From Sisyra terminalis (Eukaryota; Arthropoda; Insecta; Neuroptera; Sisyridae): DNA of 64,000 nucleotides. The DNA is taken from the NCBI GenBank assembly GCA_958496175.1, contig OY292276.1, positions 35,670,449-35,734,448 of the forward strand. The letters are read 5' to 3'. The notes beneath the pieces are model-generated. The model saw only the letters and a list, made by a program, of their open reading frames with translations. It did not search any database and had not been told where the DNA came from. Shown here piece after piece: positions 23,394-33,346 of the stretch; the first letter of the stretch is position 1, and each line of letters opens with the position of its first letter. Both the position numbers and the translations under genes were made by a program.

Positions 23394-24854
23394 GTATAGT
23401 ATTATATATCATACAAAATCATTTAAAAACTGTATTAGTAACTCGTGGATTTTCGAAATTTGTAATAGAGGAAGAATAGTAACATCCGTGAATCGTGGAA
23501 TAGGGAGACACGCATCATATACATACATCGTTTATTTTATTCAGCAAAAAAAAACGTCACCTATCAACGCCAAAAGTTTAAGTATTTTTTACATTTTTAA
23601 TCAACTCATGTAAGTATTATATACTGAAGTACACGAAAGTACTAATATACGATCGAAACTTTTACAACCGAAGCCGAAATTGTAATTCGTTTTTGTTTTA
23701 TTTTTTGATCCAAACTTTTTTTTTCTTAAGGCAATTCTTCTGTTTGCAAATTTTTGTATATGTTGACTTCCAAATGAGTCACTAAAAATGAAAATGAAAT
23801 AACTTCATTCCAGAAACAATTCCTTTGATTTGAAAATTAAGCTATCACAGATAACTTTATAATTTAACAAAGTCTTTATTACAATGACTACTTTCTAAGT
23901 TTGCATAAAAACTTAGTTTTGATTTCAGTTGAAATTTTTGGCCGATACAGAAATTCCAATTGATTGCTTAAACCGAAAATTCACTCGAAAGATGTGCATA
24001 ACTATAGTTAGTTTTTAATTACATATTTACACTGTTGGTACTTTACAATTATGCCTATAGTTAATCATTAACTGATTCACTTTATATTCAACCATGATTA
24101 TCGCTTATTCAGGTTATTTGTAAGGTGTCTTTACTTGTGTAAAGTAGAAAAAAATGTATATTTGTAACCATTTCAAGAACTTATTGATTGTTGACTACAG
24201 CATTGAAGCTGATAACTTAGGTGTTTTGTAACTGGCTTTTGTTTTCTTTGCTTTAAAAAATCATGACATATTCTAGGCTTATATCGCTTCCTGCACGATG
24301 GTAACAGCATCAGACGGCTGAACTAAACTATGCTCAATAATTTTGGGGATTATAGGACGTGTGTAAGTTGCGTGAGTTGTGTACAAAAAATAAAATTCGT
24401 TGCTAAAATATTTTGCTAAAATTTAAAATCATAAAATTAAAAATGTGTTTATATTTTTGGTATACATTTAGTAATAAATAGGAAAATCAGTAAAATATTA
24501 ATATATGTTTTTGAAATAAAATAAAGATAAATAATTAAGTTATTAATTTTTAAAAAAATGCACTAAATTTTCAGTTGTGAAATCTTGAAGAAATGATTTT
24601 TTAAATTTTTTTTTAAGTATGTTTAATTTGCTAGTTTTTTATCAATCTAAAAATTAATAATGATTTATAAATCGATTTATAAGTAGATGTCTCTCACGAA
24701 CTAAATTCTGGCGAGTTTAGAATTGTCAACTGTTTTTATTCATATTTTTATAATCTTTCGTATCAAAAAGATAAAACTTAGAAATGGTTGCTTACTAGAT
24801 TAGATTAAATTTGAGTTATGATGGAAAGCTTGGATTCATTGGGGTATAATTACA
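23394..24854. other. AT-rich stretch, nothing recognised
   Basis: No supported feature. Confidence 0.5.
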
Positions 24855-25040
24855 ACTACACATACATTTTCGCAGTTAACAACACAACAACTATTATGAA
24901 CCATTTTAATATTTAATTTTGACGTATTTATTTACATTAAGAGTATTACGAGCATAACATAACGAAATTTCGATCACTATTAGCGCTGCGATCGATTCAG
25001 TTGTCCCTACCATTACTTCGCTACCGGCAAATACTGAGAA
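24855..25040 (-). mobile_element. THAP-bearing TIR element, copy 5 (strongly decayed)
   Basis: Keeps AACACAACAACT, GATCACTATTAGCGC (family GACCACTGGGATCGC) and CCCTACCATTACTTCGCTA (family CCCTACCATGGCTTCGCAC) in the family order on the minus strand. The THAP exon beyond this is barely recognisable, and neither TIR is certain. Confidence 0.45.
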
Positions 25041-26509
25041 AATTATTTCAATCAAAAATAAAAATTTCGAAAGATTGTGAAAATAATAATAACTTAAAAA
25101 GATTAAAAACAATTTTTAAATAATTTTGCGTTTTAATACATAATTTTTTTTAAGAGAAAGAATATTTGTCATAAAACTTGAACGTATTCGAAGTATTATA
25201 TCCATAAACTCTAATATTGACCTTTATATAAAAAAAAAATAATTAAAATACCGGGCTTACGTGCAAAATAGAACGTATTTTCCACGTTGTGATTTATTAA
25301 AAATATAATGTTGCGAAAGTTGAGCTTTTATATCGACTTATTAAAAAAATTGTTTGTACTAAAAGTACATAAAAGCCAATAAAAAATATTAAGTTATAAA
25401 GTAAATAATGATATTGTTCTTTATCTCGAATCTGATTTTGAAAAAGTATGAATTACGCAATGAAATTGATACAAATTTTATTTTTAATATTTGGACAGAT
25501 GACATTTGTTACATAAAAAAAAAACTTTTCTAATTTTGTATTTGAGGAATTATATGAACCTAAAATTTGTCAGAATACTAACATAAAATTACTTGCTTTA
25601 TTGCCTAGGAAACTAAAATTGAAATGAAAAAGAAAAAAATAAATAAAGAAGGAAGTATAATACGTATAATATTTCTGAAATTTCATAAATATTCGAAGTT
25701 TTTTAATTTAAAAGGCAAATATTTTATTATCTCTTTTAACATTTTTCAAATTGTTGCATTGAAAAACTTTTGGTATATCTAAAATAAGAGTTCTTTTATA
25801 CCTACATTTTCTTTATACTTATTCAATCTTTATTTGTTTCTCTACAAAATAATATTTGCCTTTGAATTTTCTTAATATTTAATGGCACCTTACTTATTCA
25901 AGTATTAATCTCTGCAGTTAATTTAAATTCCGTTATAATTAATTTTAATTCCGTTTTAATTCAAAGCTCTAGCATTTACTGAATGATAAATTTTGTGATG
26001 AATGGAAATATTAAGTAAATTAAAAATTATTTCCAACTCCTACTGAGAAAATTGTCTTTATTTTTTTTTCGAAATACTTCAAATTTCATTACAGAGTATT
26101 CACAATTACAACTTGAGATATTTCAGTTACTTTAAGGATTATCATGTTTTATTTAATTTTCCTATTCCTAGTTGTAGGTATAATAAAGTTTATTGTTTAA
26201 TTAATATTCTATCATCATGGACTGTGTTGAAAGTGCTTTAGAAGGAATTAAGGATGAGAATTGAATCATAGTTGGGTGATAAATTTGAAATTCTAAACAA
26301 TATTTCATAATGGTGGTGCTAAAATATGTTAATACGTATTCAATTCGGAATTGTAATTTTAGAATAATGTGGAACTGAAGCGGTTGTATTATTTTATCGA
26401 ATAATTGTTTATTATAATTTAACCAGTTGATACGGTTTCAAAAATTTAAATAGCCATGATGGTCGCCAATATTCTACGTTGAATGGAGTAATGAGACAAC
26501 TAGCCTCAT
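25041..26509. other. AT-rich stretch, nothing recognised
   Basis: No supported feature. Confidence 0.5.
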
Positions 26510-26698
26510 TCATTTTAATATATAGTTGTGTCTCCGTTGGAGATCGAAATATTTATTTTTCAGGTTCTGTCTTCGATGGGGAGTTCTTAAGTCGTCCCCA
26601 GGTCCTGTTAGAATAGGTTTATTTGAATAATTGGCAACTTTTGGAACGCCGAGAATGGGAGGATAGGTAACCTGAAAAGACGACGTCGACTCTGTCAT
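26510..26698 (-). CDS. Unassigned coding-like ORF, 62 residues
   Basis: Not recognised. A closed frame starting MTESTSSFQVTYPPILGVPK and ending RRHNYILK before a TGA. Unlike other short ORFs nearby, it has balanced amino-acid use (P, G, D, R, T) and its DNA is clearly richer in G+C than the flanks. No signal peptide, membrane segment or known motif seen. Just past its 3' end, a TTGGCGACCATCATGG string resembles the junction next to an LTR in some insect retroelements. The island could therefore be LTR or exon sequence rather than a stand-alone gene. Confidence 0.3.
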   Translation of the reverse strand: MTESTSSFQVTYPPILGVPKVANYSNKPILTGPGDDLRTPHRRQNLKNKYFDLQRRHNYILK

Positions 26699-27814
26699 TC
26701 AAAATTGTTTAAATTTTCAATATCATTTTTTAAATAATTATTGTGATTATATTATTTTCTCTCATTAAATCATGTTTAATTTAATTTATGGATGAAGATT
26801 TTTAGTACGTAAAGCTGTGCCACTATTAAAGTTTTTAGTGAATTGGCAAAGAGGTAGTTGCGGATCAAAGGTAAGTACCTTTTTTCTTTTGAACTCAATT
26901 GTAAATACAAAAAAACATATATTCACGAGGCAATAGGCATAGCGGATCTAGGACCTCAGAGATCAAGAAGAATAAGAAGAAAAAATCGATATGCACCAGC
27001 TCGACATCCATCAAGTCCAACCCTTCACTTTTGGATTTTGGAAAAAATAACTACGGAATATTTTAGTGTTTTTTTGTCGTTTAAGAGTTCAAAAAAAAAA
27101 TGTCACTCGAATATTTTCCAAGAAAACCCTATGTACTCTTAACTAGACGTTTTGAGCTTTTCTATAAATATTAAAACTTCGTAGTTTTCTTTGCGCCATT
27201 AATTGGTGTTTTTCGTCGTTTGAGAATTCCGAAGGTAATATTTTCATAGCTTGCATATTTTCTTGGAAAAATCGATTTGAATAAAAAGCTCGATTTGTGT
27301 CATTTTCCAAATATAGAAATTTTGATTTTTACTTACGCCATTAATTGGTGTTTTCTTCTATTTCGAGAGTTCCAAAGGAAAAATTTTCATTGCTTGCATA
27401 TTTTCCTAGAAAAAGTCAATTAAAAAAAATCTATTTTGACATTTCACAAATATTGAGTTTTCCAAAACTTTTTCTCATCATTAATTGTTGTTGTTTTGTT
27501 GCTCGAGAGTTCTGAAAGATGTAATTTCATCATGCGCATATATAATATTAGTCATTTTCTTTCATAAGTATTAAAGCCACAATATTAGAGATATGTGTAT
27601 ATAGAGCTTTTTCATTAAATACTGTGTTCCGGGAAAATATGCAAGCTATTAAATTTTTTTCTTTCGGATCTTTCAAAGGACAAAGCATACCAATTAATAG
27701 CGTAAAAAAATCAAAATTTCAATATTTGGAAAATGACTCAATCTGAGTTTTTTCTTCAAATTGCTTTTTCCGGGAAAATATAACAATTTTTCTTTCAGAA
27801 TTCTTGAACAACAA

Positions 27815-28416
27815 AAAAATACCAATTACTGGTGCTAAAAAAATCGAAATTTTAATATGTATTGAGAAGCTCAAAACGTCAAGTTAACGCTACATAGGGT
27901 TTTCAGTTACAGATGAAGTCGGAAAATAGCCAATGAATTGCTGTAAATTTATAAATTCTTGGATTATTTGCGATATCTATCACAATTTCTGAGACAACTT
28001 CCTCTGTCATAAAAAATATCTATATATATATATATATATAGCTTGATCCGATTCATTTAATTTTTTATGAAAATTTTCTTTAAAAACAGTCTTTTGCTAC
28101 GTTAAATTGAAAATCAAAGATGATAGCTCAAAATGAAACAGTGCCGTAGTAAGAAAAGTAAAAAAAATATTCTTACACGATAAATAAAATTGAACATAAG
28201 CCGCGAACCAGCTTGAAGATATTTTTTATGACAGAGGAAGTTGTCTCAGAAATTGTGATAGATATCGCAAATAATCCAAGAATTTATAAATTTACTGCAA
28301 TTCATTGGCTATTTTCCGACTTCATCTGTAACTGAAAACCCTATGTAGCGTTAACTTGACGTTTTGAGCTTCTCAATACATATTAAAATTTCGATTTTTT
28401 TAGCACCAGTAATTGG

Positions 28417-28422
<6 letters not shown>
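27815..28422. repeat. Near-perfect inverted repeat, ~206-bp arms
   Basis: Arms 27815-28020 and 28217-28422 are reverse complements. By eye I find a single substitution (GCTGTAAA against GCAGTAAA) apart from the ends. The loop (28021-28216) begins with (TA)10. If transcribed through, it gives a long double-stranded RNA with a ~196-base loop. Near identity means a very recent duplication or ongoing conversion between the arms. Confidence 0.93.
28021..28040. repeat. (TA)10 in the hairpin loop
   Basis: Twenty alternating bases at the inner edge of the left arm. Confidence 0.95.

Positions 28423-28423
<1 letters not shown>

Positions 28424-28488
<65 letters not shown>
28424..28488. repeat. (TA)n microsatellite, ~32 units
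   Basis: Uninterrupted TA dinucleotides directly outside the right hairpin arm; likely polymorphic and a site of assembly uncertainty. Confidence 0.97.
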
Positions 28489-28492
<4 letters not shown>

Positions 28493-28770
28493 TATCTGCA
28501 TTAGTTAAATGAATTCGCTAATGTTTTTACCTGATAAATAATAAACTGATATTTTGATTCTACTGATACTTAATAAACATTAAAAGAAATAAATTAAATA
28601 TGCAATGTATACGAATCTTTTATTTTGTGTATACCACTTATTTCTTTAATATGTTTTAAATGCATGCTAAGGAAATTATCCTTTGTTTGTCAAGTTCTAC
28701 TTAGTTTTTTACATGTGTCTGACTATCAAAGTCGCTTTACATTGAGGCACTTGCGTTGTTTTTTTTTTAT

Positions 28771-29089
28771 TTACTTCTTGAAGTCAGGATTTGTCTCTTC
28801 GCCATTATTAAACTTTGCTTGTTCTTGTTCTGAGAGGTGGGAGAATTTGTCATTAAGTTTCTTTCATTCTTGTCATCGGAGAGGTGTATGGTGTTCCCAT
28901 ACCTTCATACCTTCTGCAGCTATGAGGTCATTCGTTTAGTATGGTTTGGTTTCCAAGACATCCTAGTAGTTCTTTAGCGACCTCCGGATTATCCACAAAA
29001 TAAACCACCTCGTCCCATTTTGTTAAACTGCCTTTGAAACTGTCTCCTAAAAATTTTCTTAATTGGTAATATATTGATCTAATTTCCAT
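28771..29089 (-). pseudogene. Small protein-coding relic, ~105 codons, one frameshift, two stops
   Basis: Not recognised. From ATG 29089 the minus strand reads MEIRSIYYQLRKFLGDS, then GSLTKWDEVVYFVDNPEVAK and ELLGCLGNQTILN. One extra base near 28935 shifts the frame to NDLIAAEGMKVWEHHTPLR. Two in-frame TGA codons follow at about 28860 and 28853, then KKLNDKFSHLSEQEQAKF and NNGEETNPDFKK to TAA at 28771. Balanced composition and coherence across the shift argue that this was once a real soluble, charged protein or a last exon. It may be a retrocopy, though no poly-A tail or duplication is evident. Could also be the end of an unidentified transposon ORF. Confidence 0.55.
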
Positions 29090-29225
29090 TTTTTTTATTT
29101 TGGTTTGGTATGGTTTGATTTAAGGTAGGTACTATTCTCGGATAATGCAAAAAAATGGATCACTGACATAATTTTTAGCATTACTTAGGTGTATCTTACA
29201 AGAGTGTTAACCTTATTAATTTAGC

Positions 29226-29525
29226 TAAGAATTAAGGATGTAAAGGAGATACAATCAGATACAAAAGTACACAAAAATAGAAATTCGTGAATAATTACGT
29301 CGTTTACGATACTATGAGGCAAATAATTAATTCGATACTTAAAGAACTATATTTAATTTAAGAGAAAAGCGGAAATTTTACCAAAAATTTTGTAGAAAAT
29401 AAGAAAAAAACAAAAAAAAAACATTTTTAAATTATTTTAGAGACTGAATATGCCTTTATTTCAACGTAACAAATCAAAATATTTTTTATATGATGCTCAG
29501 AAGTTATGAATGTAGATTTTTTAAT
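29226..29525 (+). repeat. Unclassified dispersed repeat, copy 1
   Basis: Aligns with 36411-36720 in the same orientation: AAAAATAGAAATTCGTGAAT, ACTATGAGGCAAATAATTAA, GCGGAAATTTTACC, GAATATGCCTTTATTT and GATGCTCA(G/T)AAG. The complement contains AATAAAGGCATATTC, an AATAAA signal candidate. No coding content. Confidence 0.75.
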
Positions 29526-30301
29526 ATGATTAAATCGTAAATAAAACATTAAACTAGCAGGTTTGAAGACAAAAGTTACTAAAAAATAAAAATTAAATTG
29601 ATAATTCAACATTGAATAGAATAATGAAAACGTGACAACGCTGTCGAAATTATAGGTTGGTGGGGTTGGCAACTTTAGTATGTCTCTTTCACATGATGTG
29701 AGTGAGCATGCGCGACATACTCAACATTTTCAAAATACATTATTTGACATATTTCATCCTTTTCCACTTTATACTGTGTACTCATGAGTTTGTTAAAAAT
29801 AAATTATGCGTTTCATTTTTATCATACCAAATAAACTAACACAGCTACAAGACGGTACGGCTTAGCCGACGATAATGTTATCGCTCTTTCTTATACACCT
29901 ATTCATTTATCAAGTAAAAACCACATTTTTGGTCTGTTAATAATTTGTTTCTTAACAATCGTGTAGTGAATTTTAATAAACTAATGCAAAATTAGTTCCG
30001 TAAGTTTTAAACTATATATTGAATGTTTGGGATGCCTGGTATCATTGTTTTGCTATTAAAAATAAATTTATTCTGCTCGATCACCGAATCTTTATAAGAT
30101 TATATGTAAATTCATACTGTTTTAAATTGCAATAATTTTTTTACGACCCAGTTACTTACTTCAAAATTTTTACAGCTGCTTTAGCACTAAATAGGAAACA
30201 TTCTTCTAAATTTTTAGTTGTCTTTTAGTAGTTTGACATACCTTCATAACATCCTTAATGTATATTTATCGCTATAGTAAAATATATCTATCGTAAAGAT
30301 G
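29526..30301. other. Mostly unassigned; weak palindrome near 29670-29730
   Basis: TAGTATGTCTCTTTCACATG followed by GAGCATGCGCGACATACTCA gives a short imperfect inverted repeat (AGTATGTC / GACATACT). Otherwise nothing supported. Confidence 0.4.
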
Positions 30302-31137
30302 TATTCACTTTGGGTGAAGCCATGGTAGGAGAGGTCAAACCGACACAAGCGTTCCCAGTGGTCAGTTTAAGTGTTAGGGGAGGCTATTGTTAATGAAATT
30401 GTAAGTAAATACTCGTAAGAATTTTATTTTCATAAATATATCAGAAATGAGACACTGGAGTTGTTGTGTTGTGAATTGTAAAAATACCAGCAGAAAAAAC
30501 GAATGTAAATTTAATAAATTTCCGACAGCTAAATGGAAAATTAATCAAAGAAATCAGTAAATAACTGCAGTCATAGAAGGCAAAAATAAGTAGTACCATA
30601 GTCCATAACCCCAACTTTACCAATTAGACCAACAATTCGGAGATAAGCGAACCTTTACTAAGCTCGTAAGTTTTGTGAAAACTAAAATTTGTTTTGAAGT
30701 CAGTAATTTAAGAAATTAAATTAATTAATGCTTAACTTATTTTAATTGTCAAATTGTAAATACAATTAGCAAAAATATTTTTTTAGCAACTATTTCATTA
30801 TTTTTAATTTTTATTTCAGGCCTTTTATATTATATTATAAATATGAAATCTATTTAAAATAATGTAATCTTATATTTACTGTATTTTTCATTATTTTTAA
30901 TAATAGTACTTACATATTTTTGATTAAATTCACTTTAATACAAAATTACATACAATTTAAATAGCTACATATTTATTTAGGTGTGTTTTTTTATTATTTA
31001 TAACAAATAAATTTTATTCTGCATATTGCTGTTAATATACATAGAAACATATTCTAACAGCCCACTATAGTTCATATAATGTATGGCGCCACTGAGTGCG
31101 AACTAGGTGCCACTGCTACGAATACATACAACGAATA
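30302..31137 (+). mobile_element. THAP-bearing TIR element, copy 3 (full length, 836 bp)
   Basis: Begins TATTCACTTTGGGTGAAGCC and ends ...ACATACAACGAATA, so the two ends are inverted (TATTCG...). It contains the leader, a THAP-like exon from about 30447 (MRHWSCCVVNCKNTSRKN, then FNKFPTAKWKINQRN and ITAV), a donor-like CTCGTAAGTTTT near 30663-30674 and an acceptor-like TTTTTATTTCAG at about 30809-30820. The reading is broken by stops. Length agrees within 2 bp with the copy at 53784, so this is the standard size of a non-autonomous family. THAP domains bind DNA through a C2CH zinc site; only the first Cys pair and the FP/W core are seen here, and the CxxH part would lie beyond the donor. Confidence 0.75.
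30447..30662 (+). pseudogene. THAP-domain exon remnant
   Basis: Reads MRHWSCCVVNCKNTSRKN, then ECKFNKFPTAKWKINQRNQ, a stop, and ITAV. It matches the THAP pattern: Cys pair near the N-terminus, an F.[KR]FP core, an invariant-type Trp, and AV before the second zinc ligands. Equivalent exons are in the copies at 1090-790, 18955-18800 and 53980-54170. The Cys-x2-His ligands are absent, so no complete zinc site is encoded here. Confidence 0.6.
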
Positions 31138-32398
31138 GATCACAAAACCCATTTCATGGAAATCCCGTTAGTTATAAAGCAGTGAACCTTGACCCATATA
31201 TACCCATATATGACAATATCTTAGCAATAAAAAAATTTGCTATTGTTTTAAATTACTGTCTTTATTAGTTCAAATGTTAAATAAACTTTTCACTTAAATT
31301 TTATTTTTAAGTTTTTGCCCTAAGCACACTTGATGGAAGTATAAGCAAAAAATTGTTATTAAATTCAGCTTCTATAATTACGTTTTCAATACTCTAAATA
31401 ATATTAACTGCAACCATAATCATAATAATCACAACCAATGAATACTCACAATACAAAATAGCGACATTTTTCTATTTATAAAAAATAAAATACAAAAATT
31501 GAAAAAATAAAGCCCCAAATATGTTTCTTCTTTCACAATAAGTGATATACATTGAATTCAATCACGAAAGGGAATTTGAAATGGAAACCAATTTTTACGT
31601 AATGAAAATTCTCATTTTCTGATGAGAAGGTATTCAATAGAAGTCTTTTAATTTATTCCTGTAACATTTTACTTGAAATATTTTTTTATTTCTCACATTC
31701 TTGATGAATGAAATTGTAATAGTTTAAAGTGTAGGTACGTAACAATATTATTCACATTCATTAATAATAAAAATGTTGGATTATTTTAGCTTATACTGAA
31801 TCCATTTCATACAAGTGCAAAAGTACCTACTCATTTTTTAGGATTGATGGTTCGTTTTATTTATTAACAATAAATAAAACATTTTTAATTATAAAGCTGA
31901 GTAGATCAAGGCCGGATATTGTTAAAAAAGATAACTTGAAAGAAAATGGTTAAAACTATGAGAGGTATAACTTAAGTTTTATACGAGCTTACAAAATTTT
32001 ATTAATATTTTATGTTTATTCAAAAAGTTTTCTTTATATTGGCAAATTTTTAAAATGAAAAAATGTCTCAATGAAGATTGGGAAAAAATTAATTTAACCT
32101 TTGAAGCTTATGAAAACTAAAAACATTCCACGTCATTGAAGATCAAATAAAATTATTATTAGTAAAATATATTATGTAACATATTTCATCAGTAAAAAAT
32201 TCCCAAAAGTTTGATTGATTTTTCAAATCTTTTCAAACTCGAATGTAGTTTCTAGGTCATTCTACTTTCCTATTTTCATTATGAGGCGTTATGCAATATA
32301 AAATAATCGTCTCAGAAATATGGAATAAGAAAGTATTTGAACGGGTTGTTCCAACCACTAGGTAAAGTGTTAGGTAGCTTACTTGGCGGTTAAACTCC
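31138..32398. other. AT-rich stretch, nothing recognised
   Basis: No supported feature. The last ~55 bases resemble 33075-33135 (see findings). Confidence 0.5.
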
Positions 32399-32401
32399 TA
32401 A
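32399..32401 (+). repeat. TAA target-site duplication, left
   Basis: TAA immediately before the TIR; repeated at 33072-33074. PIF/Harbinger elements duplicate TWA. Confidence 0.75.
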
Positions 32402-33071
32402 GAGTACACCTACATTAGATCCGTACTTCTCCCAATCCGACGTTGTCCGACCATCGGTGTCCGATAACGTCAGACATGAATGCCTACAATGAACCCGACG
32501 TGACCCGTTTAACTGCATACTGTCGAACCGTTCTACTACAGCTTGTAGTAGCAGCTATTGCAGTAAACACGTGATAGCGAGATGAGTGATTCTGATGATG
32601 ATTTTTTGTACTGGTTTTTGCTGGAAAATAACGTCCTCCAAAAGAGACGTAGAACAAAGACATGGGTCCATGAATTCAATTTAGATCGATCTAAAGGAGA
32701 ATTTTTTACAACTTGAGGGTCAGTTTGAGAATCAAATTTCAGGGTATGTGTCAGCCCAGAAGAAAAACTCACCATCATAATAAGGGAAATAAACCTTCAG
32801 TACTCATAATAGATATAAAATTTTATAAAATTGTAAGTATAAAATTGTAATAACTATGCGTCGGAATAGACACGTCGGACTGGAAACAAACATGATTGTT
32901 CGGCCGTCAAATCGGATAGTGTCGGGAGTCGTCAAGAATCGAGAATTCGGGAGCTTCGTTTCAATTGTAGGCACTAGCATTATCATCAACATGTTTGTTT
33001 TTCTTCCGACGTCGTCCGACTATCGGACAACGTCGGATCGGGAGAAATACGGATCTAATGTAGGTGCACCC
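32402..33071 (+). mobile_element. PIF/Harbinger derivative, 670 bp
   Basis: The TIRs are about 47 bp: left GAGTACACCTACATTAGATC..., right in complement GGGTGCACCTACATTAGATC..., both continuing CCGTA(C/T)TTCTCCC(A/G)ATCCGACG and TTGTCCGA. TAA is duplicated on both sides. Inside, a transposase-like N-terminal fragment is followed directly by sequence from further along, so most of the DDE domain is deleted. The subterminal region is rich in GTCGG/CCGAC. It is a non-autonomous deletion derivative. Confidence 0.9.
32582..32815 (+). pseudogene. Harbinger transposase-like N-terminal remnant
   Basis: ATG at 32582 reads 44 residues to TGA 32714: an acidic start (MSDSDDDF), a basic KRRRTK patch, then RTKTWVHEFNLDRSKGEF. 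This is the W-V-H-P/E-x-N-x-x-R...GEF signature at the N-terminus of many HARBI1-like transposases. In another frame, RVCVSPEEKLTIIIREI (about 32746-32800) matches the 'ISPEERLAITLRFL' block found ahead of the DDE core. The DDE residues are absent. Nonfunctional. Confidence 0.7.
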
Positions 33072-33074
33072 TAA
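33072..33074 (+). repeat. TAA target-site duplication, right
   Basis: Pairs with 32399-32401. Confidence 0.75.
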
Positions 33075-33346
33075 CTGGTAGGTTTCCAACTTTTTGGTAA
33101 TGCTATCTAGTAGGTAAATCTTCCTACTTGGCAGTTAGTTTATATCATCTGTAAAGTACAGAGTAGGCTATTTAACCTCCTGGTAAATCAGTGGTAGGGG
33201 TAGAAATATGACCAAAGTTTAATCAACTATAGACACTTACCTATAACCTGACGAATACAAATCACATAATAAAGTTTACATTTATCAATAATAATTATAT
33301 AATTATTTGGTGTTCCGTAAAAAGCTGTCCAACATACATCCCTAAC

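Larger units (their letters stand above)
26930..28422. repeat. Complex locus of direct and inverted ~150-bp repeat units
   Basis: A unit with landmarks CCATTAATTGGTGTTTT(T)C, a GAG(A)NTTC block, TTGCATATTTTC and a GAAATTTTGAT-like stretch is repeated on the plus strand at about 27190-27330, 27345-27465 and 27475-27590. It recurs inverted at about 27625-27720 and 27740-27840. A GAAAACCCTATGTA...GACGTTTTGAGC module appears at 27121 (+), 27905-27865 (-) and 28337 (+). The centre of the larger palindrome lies near 27590-27620. The last module pair forms the near-perfect hairpin described separately. Superfamily unknown; foldback- or Helitron-type origin possible. Confidence 0.75.

Noticed and set aside
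28625..28939. 104-residue plus-strand ORF with hydrophobic stretches
   Set aside because: Antisense to the minus-strand gene relic, whose amino-acid balance is more convincing.
32856..33074. 72-residue plus-strand ORF with arginine/valine-rich reading
   Set aside because: Lies in the subterminal and TIR region of the Harbinger derivative and runs into the right TIR; composition comes from CGTCGGAC repeats.
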